From the NCBI GenBank assembly GCA_963971575.1, contig OZ020616.1, forward strand, positions 13,981,575 to 14,045,574: DNA of 64,000 bases, read 5' to 3'. Below the pieces are notes generated by a model. That model worked only from the letters and a program-made list of their open reading frames with translations, was not told the DNA's origin and searched no databases. A program made the translations under genes and the position numbers. Positions within the stretch are counted from its first letter, which is position 1. The number at the start of each line of letters is the position of its first letter. Positions 44,700 through 58,281 of this stretch are shown piece after piece. The stretch is from Liopterus haemorrhoidalis. Its lineage: Eukaryota > Arthropoda > Insecta > Coleoptera > Dytiscidae.

Positions 44700-47126
44700 A
44701 AAATCGTGTGGTTTTTGGCGAGTTTTAAAAATGCATTACTAATGACTTGAATTATAGTTCTAAAATGCACCAATAGATTGTACTGAACTAGTTTTGACGT
44801 GTTAAATACATTACTAACGAATAGTTTTAAAATGCGCCAATAGAGTGTGTAGAAATAAAATTATAACCCGATATGAGGTACACGGTATTTTAAATTTATT
44901 GAATGTGCTACTTCGTTCTAATTTTTCATGTACCGCAACTATAGCTTAACATGAGAGCGCGAACTGATTGAACAGTGAACAGATTCAAGTGATGTCCATA
45001 TCAAAATATATTTTCGTGTCGCAAACAAATCTCATTTATTTTATTATTTTTGCATGAGGCACATGGAAAATTGGAACGTAGTGGCACGTTCAGTTTTGAA
45101 ACACCATGTACAAACCAATCAGTCTCAATGAACACGGTGACCAAGTTAGCGTTCTTCCATATAAACATATGCAAAGTTTGTTCAAGATAACTATGAAATG
45201 ACGTCACATTTGATTAATTTAATTGCCAATGCTACAATATAATGTAACTAACATGCATTAGGCAAATGGTCATAAGAGAGACTCTATCTGGCGGAATTAT
45301 TTTGAACCAACCAAATAGACAAGTTTGTTATTCTTCTGATGCACGTGTTACATTTGTTTGGGTTTTTAGATTTTGTATCTGTTTGGCATACGTGTGATAT
45401 TTATTAAGAAAACACAAATCAAGACAAATATATTAATAAATTCTTTCTAAATGTCAAATTACAACGTATTGTCCATATGTCAAAAAGTTGTTATTGTCTA
45501 TTTGGTTAGTTTTGATTTTGCCACTTTGGCGCTGCAATCTTAAAAGGGGTTACCTTTACTAAGTTGTTGCATTTGGCTTCCACAAGTTGGTAGCCCTTTC
45601 CTGCGTTGCCACATCCTTTCTCGTCATTCTGCGATTCAGCAGTTTCGTATTTCTGTTTAACAGGCGGACGAGTGAAGTTCAGCTTACATTTTATTTTGAA
45701 TTGTATCAAATATTATTATTACAAAATTACCAATAGCTCTTAATAGCCGTGCATAAAGGATGGTTTTATCTTATTAATTATTTTAATGTTTGTTATACCC
45801 TGAAATTTTTATTTTATATTGCGAACGATAGAATTGTGATTGTTGACAATACCCTCCTTCCTGTATATTTTTATTCAATTGGTTGGATATAACCTAAATT
45901 TGAATTAACATTTGTAAACAACTGACAACACAGCACCATTCTCAACTGTGACGTCATTGTTATATTGAACAGACTTTACTTCAATAATTGCATGGCGAGT
46001 TGCATTAATATGCGAGGGGTCTTACGTGTACGAAAAACCGGCACTGCTTATGATAAAAATCTAATTTGATGATAACTATAAATTAATGGTTACATAAAAA
46101 TTTGTCATCATTATTTTATTTACATTTGCATTTCTTTGTTTAAACTAGACGTACAAATCATGTTTAATTTTATTATTATTTTTTTTAATTACATACAAGT
46201 GTTGAATAATAGCGTTAACATTAATATTAGGTAGTTATGAGAGCGTGTACGCTAAAATAGGAATTGTTTTTATCTTAGTACGGGAAATGAACGAAAATCT
46301 AGCAAATAATGTAGTTATATCCAACATAAACGTATTACAATCTATGAATTATATATTAATACTACTAATAATACACACCAATTTGTTTTACATTGATAAA
46401 ATTTCAGCCGCCCAGATAAAGATCGCAAAATACTTAGAAATCCCGATGCGACGCGTGTTGACTCTAATTAAATGTTGCTATTTTATTGTCGACTATGGAT
46501 TTGAAGCATACTATTAACACCCGATCTTAAATACAAAACGTTTACATCAGATCTTGTAACTTATGATTGTCTGATTCGTCATTAAAAAGCACGCCATCTT
46601 TTCACGCTGCTACCGGTGTAGATAAACTGTAGATTCTTGACGAACTGACTAAAAATACTTGTTGATGTTTCGTCACGTCGCGTTTTAAGGTGGCTCCAGA
46701 TTAGCTAGCCGATTCTGTTAGGTACCGCGTAACGTAATGTTCGCTTGAAATGTACGTGTAGCAAACGTATTACAAACTTTCTGTGAATAGTCCGAGGATA
46801 AAAAACTAGACTTAAATGTTAGTGTATGGCGCATTACAGGATCGGCTCACTAATCTGGACCTAGCTTTACATATGTGTACGGTTCGCATCGTGTGTGGAC
46901 ACGTCAGATGGCGTGGCGTTTCAGTAGTATTTTAAAATCTCTCAATTGTAGTACATGCGTGATCAAAATTAATAGGAATTTTTAAACTTTTAAAAATATA
47001 ACAAACAGAAGGAAATTAAAATGTTTATTCTAACATACAAATATTGATTAAAGTCATTCCTAAAATATTAAGTTGAGTTTTTAGGTTATAACTTATGAAT
47101 AATTATTAAAAATAACATTTCAAGTA
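44700..47126. other. Intron, no gene seen
   Basis: AT-rich intronic sequence. The 90-codon frame at 46245 has no useful splice context or recognisable protein. No terminal repeats identified. Confidence 0.4.
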
Positions 47127-47841
47127 AAGGTAGAACTCAATATACGCCGCAGTTTCGTTCCTAGGAGAACCGGCGTAAAATGAACCGAACTTATAGTGAG
47201 GGTATAGGGTTAGGTTCCAAGTAAATAAACAATCTATATCGCAATTTTATTTGACTTATGCGGCAATTCTGTGACAAACCTGTAAGCTTACAGACAAAAT
47301 CTATAAGAAACTGTCCATAATAACACATAAAACAGCTCCTTAGATATATTCGTCTGTAGCTTACAGATTTGCCACAGAATTACCGCATTAGTATTCGTTG
47401 ACGCGTACTTAGCATTTACTTCTGTAATTTGCTTAGCAGATTGTTTGGTTTTATCTATATTTTTCATAATAGTAGTATCAGTTGAAGGCGGTAAATTTAT
47501 TATCCTGCAGACATCGGGACGTTTTCCCCCACTTTCCATTCGTCTAATAACTTCCATCTTCTTCTCAAGGAGATAGAAGTTCTAGCCCTTTTAGGTCCAT
47601 CTTGAGTGAACATTTCCTTTCTCCTCTTCTCAGACATGGTATTTGTTTTACTGTACCCTTTTGTATATGCGTATGCAAAAAACACCTATTTTATGGAAAC
47701 AAATAAACTAATTTAATTACGAATAACTAAACTAGATATACGCTAGACATTTAGAATGATTCTTATACTCGATACTGGAGGCGTACGATAGTTAATTCAG
47801 CGCAGGTATAAAAGTGAATCGGCGTATATGAGTTCTACCTG
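47127..47841 (-). mobile_element. Tigger/pogo-type element with decayed transposase start
   Basis: AGGTAGAACTCAATATACGC at the left is mirrored by GGCGTATATGAGTTCTACCTG at the right, and TA lies on both sides (47125-47126 and 47842-47843). CAGGTAG-type termini next to TA fit pogo/Tigger. The minus strand encodes MSEKRRKEMFTQDGPKRART, then after a frameshift near 47560 EVIRRMESGGKRPDVCRIIN and LPPSTDTTIMKN, a pipsqueak/CENP-B-like helix-turn-helix. The catalytic part is absent. Confidence 0.75.
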
Positions 47842-48201
47842 TAAATTCATATAGTCTAAACTGACGCATGCGCGTATGGCATTACGTATCAAAGGAATTT
47901 TTCTCCTTTTGGCTAAAAAGTGTTGTCGTAGTATATGTGTAATACTACCACACAAACTCACTGTCGACAGCTGCATTATTTTATTATTATAATTGTATGG
48001 ATATAACTATTGTTTGCTAGGATTTTATTTTTTTCGGTTGTTATTCAATACTAGACAGACAGTTCCACATGAATTTTGTGAATTTTACGTTGCTTGCTAT
48101 TGCATTCACTAAATACCTAGCACACTAGAATTAACAATTTTTTAGTGTGATTATATCTTTTATTACGTTTACATTTTACTAAAGATTTATTATGTTTACA
48201 G

Positions 48202-48269
48202 GTGAAAATACTGTGAACGGAGACCATTCTGATGCTCATATGAGTACATTATCACAGAGCAGCAAAGAG
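48202..48269 (+). CDS. hts: Adducin exon before the MARCKS tail
   Basis: Acceptor TATGTTTACAG ends at 48201; donor AAAGAG|GTATGT follows 48269. It starts GT, completing a split Gly codon, reads GENTVNGDHSDAHMSTLSQS SKE and ends on a whole codon, in phase with the final exon. The peptide is polar and Ser-rich. Confidence 0.85.
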
Positions 48270-49000
48270 GTATGTCTAGTTTAAGTATAATAAAGTACTA
48301 ACTGGTACAGGGCGGCTTCAAACAATACAAATTTTATTAGAGGGCAAGTAATAATTTTCTATAAAAATTAAAATTTATACTCCTTACGTTATTATTAAAA
48401 GGAATCATTTTTGCATTAAAATAATAAATATTTAGAATGAAACTTATTTTAAATAAAAAAATACATTGAGCATATTTTATTTGTAGTGTGCGCTAAAACG
48501 AATGTTTTAATAAATAATTTAGAATATTTCTAATATATAAAATTTAAAGTAAACTTATGGTTCAATTATGTGCAACCCGTAACGCGTTCCGTAAGCAATC
48601 TATAAGCGCTATGGGTACCTATCAGCAATTGGTCGATTCTCCACGCACCCGTAACGTTGCATGTAGATATTACCGTTAGATTCATATTGGAAATATGTAA
48701 ACGTATAGTTCAAATCCATTCCACATAGGTCGCAAAGCATGAACGTCCGAATTTTTTCATTTACTTTTATATTAGATTTTAAAATTTATTTCATATTATG
48801 GTAATAATTAAACCTATTATTAAAAACTAATATGTTATTTTGGAACTAAATATTTCACCGTAAAGTTATTGACATTTCTGTGGGACGCGGGATTTTAAGA
48901 ATAATTTCGGAATAAAATCTCGGACGTCTGGTAACCCTGTTATAACACAATGAATTTATGAGATATAATGAAAACTGACGTTAAATTTTTGTTTGTAAAG

Positions 49001-49132
49001 CAGGGCTCTCCGACGAAGGACATTTCAGTGTCCGAAGGATCTCCTAAGAAGGACAAAAAGAAGAAGAAGGGTCTCCGGACACCGTCCTTCCTTAAGAAAA
49101 AGAAAGAGAAAAAGAAGATGGCCGAAGCATAG
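49001..49132 (+). CDS. hts: Adducin C-terminal exon with MARCKS-related domain
   Basis: Acceptor TTTGTTTGTAAAG ends at 49000; the frame closes with TAG at 49130-49132. It reads QGSPTKDISVSEGSPKKDKK, then GLRTPSFLKKKKEKKKMAEA. This lysine-rich end with Ser in RTPSFL is the MARCKS-related domain of adducins. In characterised adducins it binds calmodulin, is phosphorylated by PKC or PKA and is needed for spectrin-actin recruitment. It is the canonical alternative to the giant exon. Confidence 0.95.
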   Translation, partial: QGSPTKDISVSEGSPKKDKKKKKGLRTPSFLKKKKEKKKMAEA

Positions 49133-49385
49133 GGCACTACGATCACTAGCAGCACAGACAACAGTGGCAGCACTGTCGCCTGATAGTTGGTATCCGTGTC
49201 AAAACTCCCCCACAACAAAACGAAATTCGTGCGCACGTTTACCAAATACTGCCACCGGCGTAATTTTATTATTACGGACTTAGTTCGTTTTTTAAAAAAC
49301 AATTTTATTTTTTAGCTTTATCTGTACAGCAAACCCTGAAGTTTGGAATTCTGAACTTAATTCGGAGGTTATATTAATTATATAT

Positions 49386-49391
49386 AATAAA
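49386..49391 (+). terminator. Poly(A) signal of the canonical adducin transcript
   Basis: AATAAA occurs about 250 bases after the stop codon, followed by a TTATTA microsatellite. It is the best candidate for the end of the gene. Confidence 0.5.
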
Positions 49392-49416
49392 GATTATTAT
49401 TATTATTATTATTATA

Positions 49417-52004
49417 AAAAAGAGACATTATAAGATACACAGTTTAATACTATAATAATATATGTACATTTTTAGCTCATTATTGCTTTTTATTACTTCT
49501 GTAGTCGGTTGTATGCTAGCTATGAGGTCTTTTTAAGAGCAGTCACTCGATGGTGCACAAAAAAAAAAAAATAATAATGAAAGTAGCTTCGCCTGTCTAC
49601 GACACTGCCTTTTAACTCTCTCGGTCTAAAATGAAACTGTTAGGCTATAGTCGTATGGGGCGATAATTGTATCTTAAAGTGAACGATAAATGTTTGCTAG
49701 AAATATCGTAGCAAAAGACATGAACGTCAAATATCGCTAGTATGGGGTGTGAATTATCGACGCATCTGAGAAAAGGCCCAAAGACCGTCCTTTATAAAAA
49801 AAGAATAGATTTTAAACAGCTTTATGCTGTTCATTTAGAATCAATTTCTTAGGTTTTCAACCAGGATGTTTTTCCAGCTGGCTTTTGGTCGCATATTTTT
49901 TCTTCAAAGAGTTTTCTTTGGATCAAGATACTCCATCCTCTCCTTAATTTGATACGAAAGTAGTAGTTACTCTTTTTTCGATCTCAAATAGAATGATACT
50001 TCAGAATATGATGACGAGTTCACTATCTAGATCTCCATTATTTAAAAGAAAATATTAAACGAGAACAAATCTAATCAGAAAAATGAAGCTCAATGTGTTC
50101 CACCGCCTGTAAATATCTCTACGGGTTTGGAGGTTTCATGTTGGCTCAATGGTTTTTATTTTCGAAGCCCATACTTCGTGATCTTGAGCCGGATGTGTAG
50201 CTTCGCATAATGTATGACCGACTAGTGGTTTCATTTAGTCGACCCAGCATTCGGGATATCTGTCTCTCAGCTGACATCTATTTTCCCTTGTATGAACTTT
50301 CCATACGTCTTTAGGATTAGTTTTAGCAAATGACAAAATCTTTTCGACAAGGTCGCAGCTACAGTTACAATGCTATGGTGCATCTAAACTGGAGCGAAAC
50401 AGTCCCAAGACAATTTCGCTAGACAAGCACCTGTCTACACTGCGTTTGAGGTCGCATGTCTGATCATTGTTACGATATCTGTCATATCAAATGAAGTACG
50501 ATGAAAACATGTTGATAGTGGCTGGTTGATATGCATATTATTCAGTAAACGGTTAAGGTAAAAATAATAAGCATTTTAAATCAGTTGTTTAAACATAACC
50601 CTACTTATGCGCTGCTCAGCTGTTCAATATGTAATGGCGGATATTAACTAGACTCAAAGTCCAAAGACAGTTTTTTTGATCTTTATTGACAACTATTGGA
50701 ACGGGAAATACCGTCCGCGGATAAAATATGTCCCATCACACGTACTGAAATCGCTAAAGTGTTCAACACTCGTAGTTTCTACGATGTATATACGAGTCCT
50801 GAAACAGAATCAGTTCTATCTACGAACGATACGATCTTGAAGTCGCGCAATCGTTTTTGCAATTACTTCCAGCGTTATTTGTCGTTCAGTTCAACTACAT
50901 TTATCGCCCCGTGTGCCCTTAACCTTAAACTGTCCGATGAAGCCAGAATTAAGTGTAAAAACATTTGTACGAAACGAAAGTCACAATTACACTGTACAAT
51001 AGACATTTTATTATAGTGTCTACTGTAATTCGGTATACTTCTAGTTATAAAACCAGTGAATATTAGATAGAAACCAAATTTTAGAGTTTCTATAGCTAAT
51101 AAAATAAGAATTTCTTGTCAGAATTGTATGATTTGAAAGCAGTTTAATAGAAATATTTAATATAATCAAAAATTTGCAATATTAGATTTTAAAAAATTGT
51201 AATAGGTTTTCAAATTTAACAATTTATTAAGTTGTGAATATTTTATAAAATGGTAACTGTTTAACATATTACAAAATTTAAAATAGAAGTTAGGTTTATA
51301 TACAATTTTTTGTATTTTTCTCTGTCAAACAAACGCAAATCCTCCATCTTGCCTGTTAAGTGCCAGATGTTTCTAGAAAATAAAGTAATTTATCATCATC
51401 AATTCTGGCTCGACAATCATTTCTGGGTTTTTGCGAAGGATACTTTTGCGGTCTTACATTCTTGCGGTTGCCATTTTAACCTCAAGTTTAGGCCTTTCTC
51501 CAACTGATTGCCAAATATCTCAAGACTTATCCCAATGTCTATCTGGAGATTCTTTTCGCTGTATCACTATCATGTATCGCTCTGTGTTCTATCCATCTTC
51601 GCCTATTGATTGTCATCGCTTAGGTTATATCCTGATATTTATAACTTTGGTTCATCTCAAAATTGTAACATCGGTGCCATCCATCATGGATACCATATAT
51701 GCCTGAGATTTTTCGTTCCTTTTGAAAAGGAAAACGTGGTTATTTTCAGCAGCAACGTCGTTTTTTGTTGGAGACCATGTTCTAAAACAATATGTAAACA
51801 TTTTGTCTTGCAGTTATATATGTTTATAAAAGGAGCTTCAATCCATAAGCTTTGTTGGTTAGGAATATTCTTCTTTTCATCTTAGCTAATGTTTTCGAGG
51901 TTCACTTGAAAGACGAGATAAAGGAGGCAAATATATATTTTACATTGATTTCCAAACTTATTTTTCTGAATACTTTCACAATATTCAGGCGCATTTTAGT
52001 CTTT
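49417..52004. other. Intergenic, no gene recognised
   Basis: The frame at 50696-51016 (106 codons) has no recognisable family. At 51370-51860 a minus-strand reading includes INRRRWIEHRAIH, which may be a very old reverse transcriptase tail. No clear terminal repeats. Confidence 0.4.
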
Positions 52005-52085
52005 TTACTTTGACCGTGCAATATCCACGTCATCTGCGTATGCCAAAATTTGAAATGGATTATTTATAATTGTACTTGGTGTCGA
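52005..52085 (-). pseudogene. Reverse transcriptase fragment with YADD motif
   Basis: The minus strand reads STIINNPFQILAYADDVDIA. QxLxYADDxxI is the catalytic box of non-LTR reverse transcriptases. Neighbouring residues do not extend the match far in this frame, so it is a short relic. Confidence 0.55.
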
Positions 52086-52209
52086 TGTTGGCATCCCTAA
52101 ACATTTTTTTCCAAAGAAAACAGAAGGAACGACAGTGGAATTTAACATACAGGTGCAATATTTTGTTTTTATTGTTATTGTTTTATTTATTTGTTTTGCA
52201 ATTACCATT

Positions 52210-54785
52210 TTTAATGTAATATTTACAAACTATCACTTATAACTTCAAATAATGTAAGTGGAAATTCTCTTATGAGAAATATCAACATTGTAAAAAATGC
52301 CAGAGAGTTAATTATAATTTTATATCGATAGTAAAAAAAAAAATGTTTGCTGAAATTTTTAACTGTAATAAAAACTTTTTAGTGAGACTGTGTAATAAGT
52401 CTTAAGGTACCCATCTTAAGGTTAACAATAACATAGATTCATGAAATAAGTACAATCATTATAGTTTTGTGGTTAAAAAATAAAAATATTGCACGTATTT
52501 CATGAATTTTAACTTATAGTCTAAAATCTTAGTCAACCTCACATAAGATTTTTGATAACCATAATTTTAAGTTAATACTTTGTATGCGTAAGGTGACCAG
52601 GTTCTCCTATATCTGTGTTTATACGTGCGCTTTCTTCATTAAAATTATAATGGATGATGAAGACTTGTGTGTGATGTTATTTATGTTGTATGCAAGTTAT
52701 TTATACATACAAACACTTTACCATTCAGTAAAAACTGAGGTTAGGTGTTCTACGTCAACGTTCAACGGCGTCAAAAGTAGAAAGTTGACGAACATTCAAT
52801 ATCAACGGCGTAGTATGCCGTTCAGACGTTGCTCATTCTGTGCACTTGCTTACTACAGCTCGATTTTAACTTTGCACTGACACATAGCTCCGTCCAAACG
52901 CCGTCAACGCGCCGTCGAACTCGTTGCATTCTGTTCCGCACTTAAGAAAAGATAAAAGGTAGTTAACTTTCAAAGTCGGTTTTAAGATCGTTAAAACTAA
53001 AACAAAGTATTATGATAGTATATGATAGTTATCTTTTAAGGTTAAAACTAAAACATAGTACTAAAACTGCGGATAAATGTTGATTAAACCCAACATTTTT
53101 GTTGGTTACAATGGTATCAGTGGTATCTTATGTTTAAAAGATTAATTAACAGAATCTCAAAAGTATGATTTTGTTGATTACCATTATCTAAACCCGAGCA
53201 GCTCAATTAGTAAAATTATAGTATATTTCACACTCAAAATAGGCTTTACTGTGTCAACATTTCCAGATTTTCAGAAAAAAATGGAACGTATTTAGAATTG
53301 AGCCGAATAGCGGGACTTAGGGGTCACTTTATGTATACAGAAATAATTTTAAATTTAACATATTAACATAATCAAATATTTTTATGTTAACTGATTTTGA
53401 TTTTAGACTATATTAAGGCCCCCATTTAGATAACTTGCATGGCCGTTGTGATCCATTGCATAATTTTTAATTATTAATAATATATTTTTTCTAATATTCA
53501 GATTAAATATTATTTATGAGTGCTATGAGAACGTGCTGAATTGTATCTGATTGTGGCTTGGTGTTGCCTGCTGATTGCTTTCTCAACAGGGCCTTGTTTA
53601 ATTATAAGATTTGTTCTAACACTAATTGAAAAAAGAAAATTGAAAACATTTGTTCACCAATGGTTTATAATACACAAGTGCAGTTTTTTGTTATATTTCA
53701 ATACAAAAATCTTTGTATAGATATAAAATTATTACCACCAAGTCTAAATTTTTGTTAAACAACCAGTATTTAGAACTTCTAAAAGTTTTTACAATGAAAA
53801 ACCAAACATTTTAATTAATAACTAATTTAATTCCTATTATAACATTTTATATACACCTGTAGCCATAGATTCTGGGCGCCAAAATTGCAAAATTTTATGC
53901 AAAGCAGGGGCGTAGCTAGAGATTTGCTTTGATGCAATATCTAAAATCTTTAGGCCCTTTTGTGCTTGAAATCTGGTGCGATCGCACTAAGTTTTTAACC
54001 AAGTGGTGCGTTTTACTATTGTAGCTATGCCTCTGACGTGAAGCTAAAAATAGGACCAATCTATTTAATATTTTAATGGACCTGGGTTTGAATCCTGTTA
54101 TATTGACCATCGGTGAACATTTTTATCTACCCTTGACATTCATGCAGCATTATATTGGGTTTAAAGTTTTGTTAAAATTTTAACTTGTACCAATCCTGGA
54201 AAACTGCTTCCCTTAATCCATTTCATATAATTAACTAGCCAGCCGGAGGAGAACGTTTACTTCTGCACATACAATGTACAAAATATGCGCAGTTAAAACA
54301 TCTTTCACTGCTGCATTTAAGTCTCTATAAAGCCTTCAACCATCTCTTTTCAATGAGGCGTTTCGGAGAAGTGGCTAGGACCAACTTTGAAATTGGTTAG
54401 TAAATATAATTGTACTCAATTGTATTTCAATATGTCACTTTAGGGCCCAAAAGTGTTAAGGGGTAAGGTTTTAATGCCATATTTAAATAGGTTTTTCTTT
54501 TGCTCTTATGCCGTGATCTACTGCTTTTCGCGATATTTCAGGTCGAAGTTTGAATTATTTGTGCAAGCTCCGCCACCCTCCTGGACCTTCCTAGGATTTG
54601 GCTTATGTCATGCTGTAAATATCCCACCGCTGACACCAAATGTAATGATATCCACCGATGCAAATCGTGTTTGTCTTCATCCTGCTTTCATCTTCTGCGG
54701 GGTAACGATCCTCAGAGATCCTCGGTTGTTGGAAATCATAAAAGAGTTTAAGTTATAAAATAGTTAATTGATCTCACCGAACACA
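52210..54785. other. Intergenic, no gene recognised
   Basis: The block at 53038-53110 (AAATGTTGATTAAACCCAAC) resembles 6322-6360 near adducin exon 6410, showing an interspersed repeat of unknown type. The frames at 52584 and 54453 resemble no protein I know. Confidence 0.4.
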
Positions 54786-54790
54786 TAAGG

Positions 54791-54934
54791 TGGGTTCGGG
54801 AAAAAAGCTTGGAGTGCTTCGAGTCACTCTGTTTAACTCCAGAGCTTTTGAGAAAAGGCCTAAAAGCGTTTCTCCTAGCGGTTTGGAGTTAAACAGACTG
54901 TCTCGGAACACTTCGAGCTTGCTTCCGGAACCCA
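54791..54934. mobile_element. Palindromic MITE, copy 2 of the GGGTTCGGGAA family
   Basis: TGGGTTCGGGAAAAAAGCTT is mirrored by AGCTTGCTTCCGGAACCCA. The sequence parallels 43976-44121, sharing GAGTCACTCTGTTTAACTCC and GAGTTAAACAG blocks and an AGAAAAGGCCTAAA centre. Confidence 0.7.
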
Positions 54935-55106
54935 TTCATAGAATACCACCTTCAGTAAATTACCACCAATGACGCAGACTGATTCTAACTACTGACGCAC
55001 CCTGGACGAATGACTCATTCTCAACTCTCTTAACTTACAAACATGCGCTCGTTTTTCTAAGTTAGTTTAGGATACAGACACTGTATACTATAACTGTGGC
55101 CAATCG

Positions 55107-55285
55107 TGACAGCGCCGCCATTAAAATTACAAATAAATATTAGTTTCAAGTGGAAAAATAAGATTATCTTTGCAGAAAGAGTACACTTTTCGAAATATTC
55201 ACAAAAATTTACTGTTTCTGCAAAGATTTTTTTTTTCCACTTGAATTTTCAATATTTATTTGGAATCCTAAAGGCGGCGCTGTCA
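55107..55285. mobile_element. MITE, second copy of the GCCGCCATT family
   Basis: TGACAGCGCCGCCATTAAAA at the left mirrors AAAGGCGGCGCTGTCA at the right. Inner arms around TTTCAAGTGGAAAAATAAGA and TTTTTTCCACTTGAA pair as well. It matches the element at 16902-17096 with similar loop sequence TTTACTGTTTCTGCAAAGAT. Confidence 0.7.
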
Positions 55286-55966
55286 TCAATAGTAGTTTGT
55301 AAAACGTTAGAATTAATATCGCAACAATTAATTAGAAAGTGCAACGCAAGGCAGGTTATTGAAGAGTGATGATTGGTTAACAGCAGGCGTACACCCGGAT
55401 TTTTTCCTTAGGGGGGTCAGAAGCCAAAATTTTTTCTTGGGGCGAGCTCACTTTTAATTACAAAACCCTTAAAAAAGGTTTTTTGAGTGCTGGAGTAGAG
55501 GCAACAAGCCCGAAAGCCTCTTCCACGGAGTTCGCGCCAGATCACAGATAATGCGGTTTTTAGGTGCACAAGGGCTTGAGATTGACTGGTATATATGGTA
55601 CTAGATATTAGCTTTGCTAATTTAATTGAACAATAAAATTAATAAAATACTCTCGCAAATATACTGCGACGGGTTTACTAATTCGAAAATAATTTTTGAA
55701 TTTAATTTCATCTTCAGGTAATTGTTTCATCGGATGATGAAATTCACCAGATGATAAAATTCACCAAACTATTTTTATGTTAAGTTCGTGCAATGGCGGA
55801 CTTGCCTACCGGGACATCGCGCAATTTTCCGATGAGCCGTTCCCAATAGGACCGATTCTTGGATCAGTGAGGTCAGTCCTGATCCAGTGTGGCCGGCTTT
55901 TGACCCTAAGGGTCGATTTATTCCAATTTTCCAGGACCAGAAAATTTTGCCAGTCCACTACTAATA
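55286..55966. other. Intergenic, no gene seen
   Basis: There is a short tandem repeat (about 20 bases, GATGATGAAATTCACCA form) at 55727-55768. Nothing else recognised. Confidence 0.4.
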
Positions 55967-56610
55967 CAATGTTCCGTAACTGCGCACCTAACTACCGCGG
56001 TTACGGTAAAGTCGTGGTAAGTTGTGGTTACCTGAAAACGCGTTTTAGTTACGGAACGGTAGTCACACCTCACAGTTGATAAAACAGGCAACTGAACTGT
56101 CATTTTATGGACCTTATAGGTTATAGATATTCTCATACAAACTTATTAATAAAAATATTTGTTTTATTAGTACTTGTTTACAATGGCACATTATATAAGA
56201 ACATATATGATTATTCCCGATATTATTTTTCACGACATCGATCAATATTGCTAAAAATCAGTTACTTACACTCATTGTTACTGTTTTAATTATAGACTGT
56301 AGTAAAATAATATAATTTACTACTTGCACTACAAAGAAACGATTAATTCCCTCCACTTAACTCTCGCCTTATTGTAATTGTTTTGAAATTCCCGCCTTTT
56401 GTAGTTCACATTAGATCTGAAGTTTGTAATGGGAGGAAATAACCGCACTAACCGCGATATTTCCACGGTTAGTTTGGTTACAAAAAAGTAACCAAAATTT
56501 TCAGTAACCGCGTTCCGAAACCTAACAATTTTCATGAAAAGGTTAATGTCGTACACTTTGGGAACGGGAAACTCCAACCGTGGTTACTTTCGTCGAGTAA
56601 TGGAACATTG
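55967..56610. mobile_element. Candidate TA-flanked element with CAATGTTCC ends
   Basis: TA|CAATGTTCCGTAACT at the left and GTAATGGAACATTG|TA at the right form short inverted ends. The interior has several GGTTACGGTAA and ACCGCGGTTA motifs in both orientations. The end match is short, so this is tentative. Confidence 0.4.
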
Positions 56611-58273
56611 TATAAGTTTGTGTATCCATTTTCTTTCAAGTTTATTAACCAATACATGTAACAACAAAACCTCATCTTCACCGTCATCACTTTTCCAGGA
56701 CAACCTTCCTGCCAACATCTTTTACAAAACTGGTGGCGATAGAAAAAGAAATTTAATTATTTATCTCTTCCTCTTGGGCGAACGTAACCACTGTGGTCAC
56801 TTGATGAAACGAACGTAGCATAGCGTTCAAAGCATCCGTAGCATACATAACGCAACGTTGTGTAATCTCAGCATAAATATTAATTTGCTTTTGTTTACAA
56901 CACGAAAACCAATAAACGATACCAAATTTAAAATCTACAGTAGTGACAGTGGCCATCAATCCAACTATTCTGACAAACAGTTGCTTTCTTGATACTGACA
57001 AATTAACTTTTCGTAAACGAATATACATTTTCTAGTAAAATTTCATAGACAATTAATTATTATTATAAAAATTCGATGTGCTCTTAAACCTAACCTCTCT
57101 ATTAAAACTTCCATCTTCGCAGTTTTTTATAGTGCTCGACATCTAATCACCTTTTTAATTCTTGAACAGAATGATCTTCTATTTTAACATATTTTAATTT
57201 CGCACCCGATACGTTGTCTTCGTTGAAAATAAAGTTATTCAATATACAAATGAGATATTTGTAAGACTAGTTTGACAAAAGCACGCTGGCGCTAGTGTTT
57301 TTGACGTCACTTTGGATATCGTCTATTTTGATTAGAATAAAGATAGAGAAAGAAATTTGGCTTAGTCACGTGACGTTCAATCAATTTGAAACTACTCTTT
57401 TCTGCGAGGTAAATTACAGAGGCATCAATTATACACGTTTTTTTTTCTGTCTATGGTAAGTCATAAAATGTATCCCCATTATTTTTTCATAGTATTCCTT
57501 TTTTAACTCAGTATTTTGCTGCCATGATTATGTTTTAAAATTGTATATATGAAATTATCTCTGTATTTCTCGAAGGATGAAACTCGGAGATATATTTAAA
57601 ATTATGTTTCGTTCTCCTAACCATACTTATTTCGAGATACGAATAAGCTTGAGTTAGGAGCGAACTCAAACAGCGATTGTCATTTTTGTGCAAGTTTTAA
57701 TCTTCTGTAATATATTATTACAATGATGTTTGCTATTATTTTTTATTTAAAAATAAATTATGTTTATCAATAATATGTTAATAATTACCCTTGAATGCAA
57801 GAATGTTTTTTGTTATGTGCTTTTTGCTTTTGCACTTGTGATAATTTTATGAAGTGGTTTGGTGATGTCACATAATTGATACTTAAAGGATTCACAAAAT
57901 CTAGGCAGTTAAAATTTCTTTAATTTTTAGGAAAAGCAGAAACAAAAGTAAGTAATAAAAGCTTGAAATATGCCATCACAAGGTAGGTATGTTTCAAATA
58001 CAAATTTACTTTAAAAAAATGATGTCAAGTATTTATTTTCCACCAGTTGGCATGCCTGTACTACTTTGTACGGTTTTTGTTATGTTTATAATTTTTTCAT
58101 TCTAAACCACTCGTATATATTTTTGATATTAACTAAATAATAACTGAGATAATTCGTTTAGAAGTAGCCTATAGCCCCTCAAATATTCATGTTATTAAAA
58201 ACTATCATAAATATAGAAGAAACGTGTCTTCATTTTATCATACAGAGCGATCAACAAATCTTGTCCGTTATGC
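56611..58273. other. Intergenic, no gene recognised
   Basis: AT-rich with no convincing coding, RNA or terminal-repeat structure. Confidence 0.4.
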
Positions 58274-58281
58274 AATACATG

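Noticed and set aside
46245..46517. A 90-codon frame as an adducin exon or separate gene
   Set aside because: Composition is typical of random AT-rich DNA and no in-phase splice pair or family match is visible.
50696..51016. A 106-codon frame as an intergenic gene
   Set aside because: No recognisable domain, no start context and no flanking gene signals; left unannotated.
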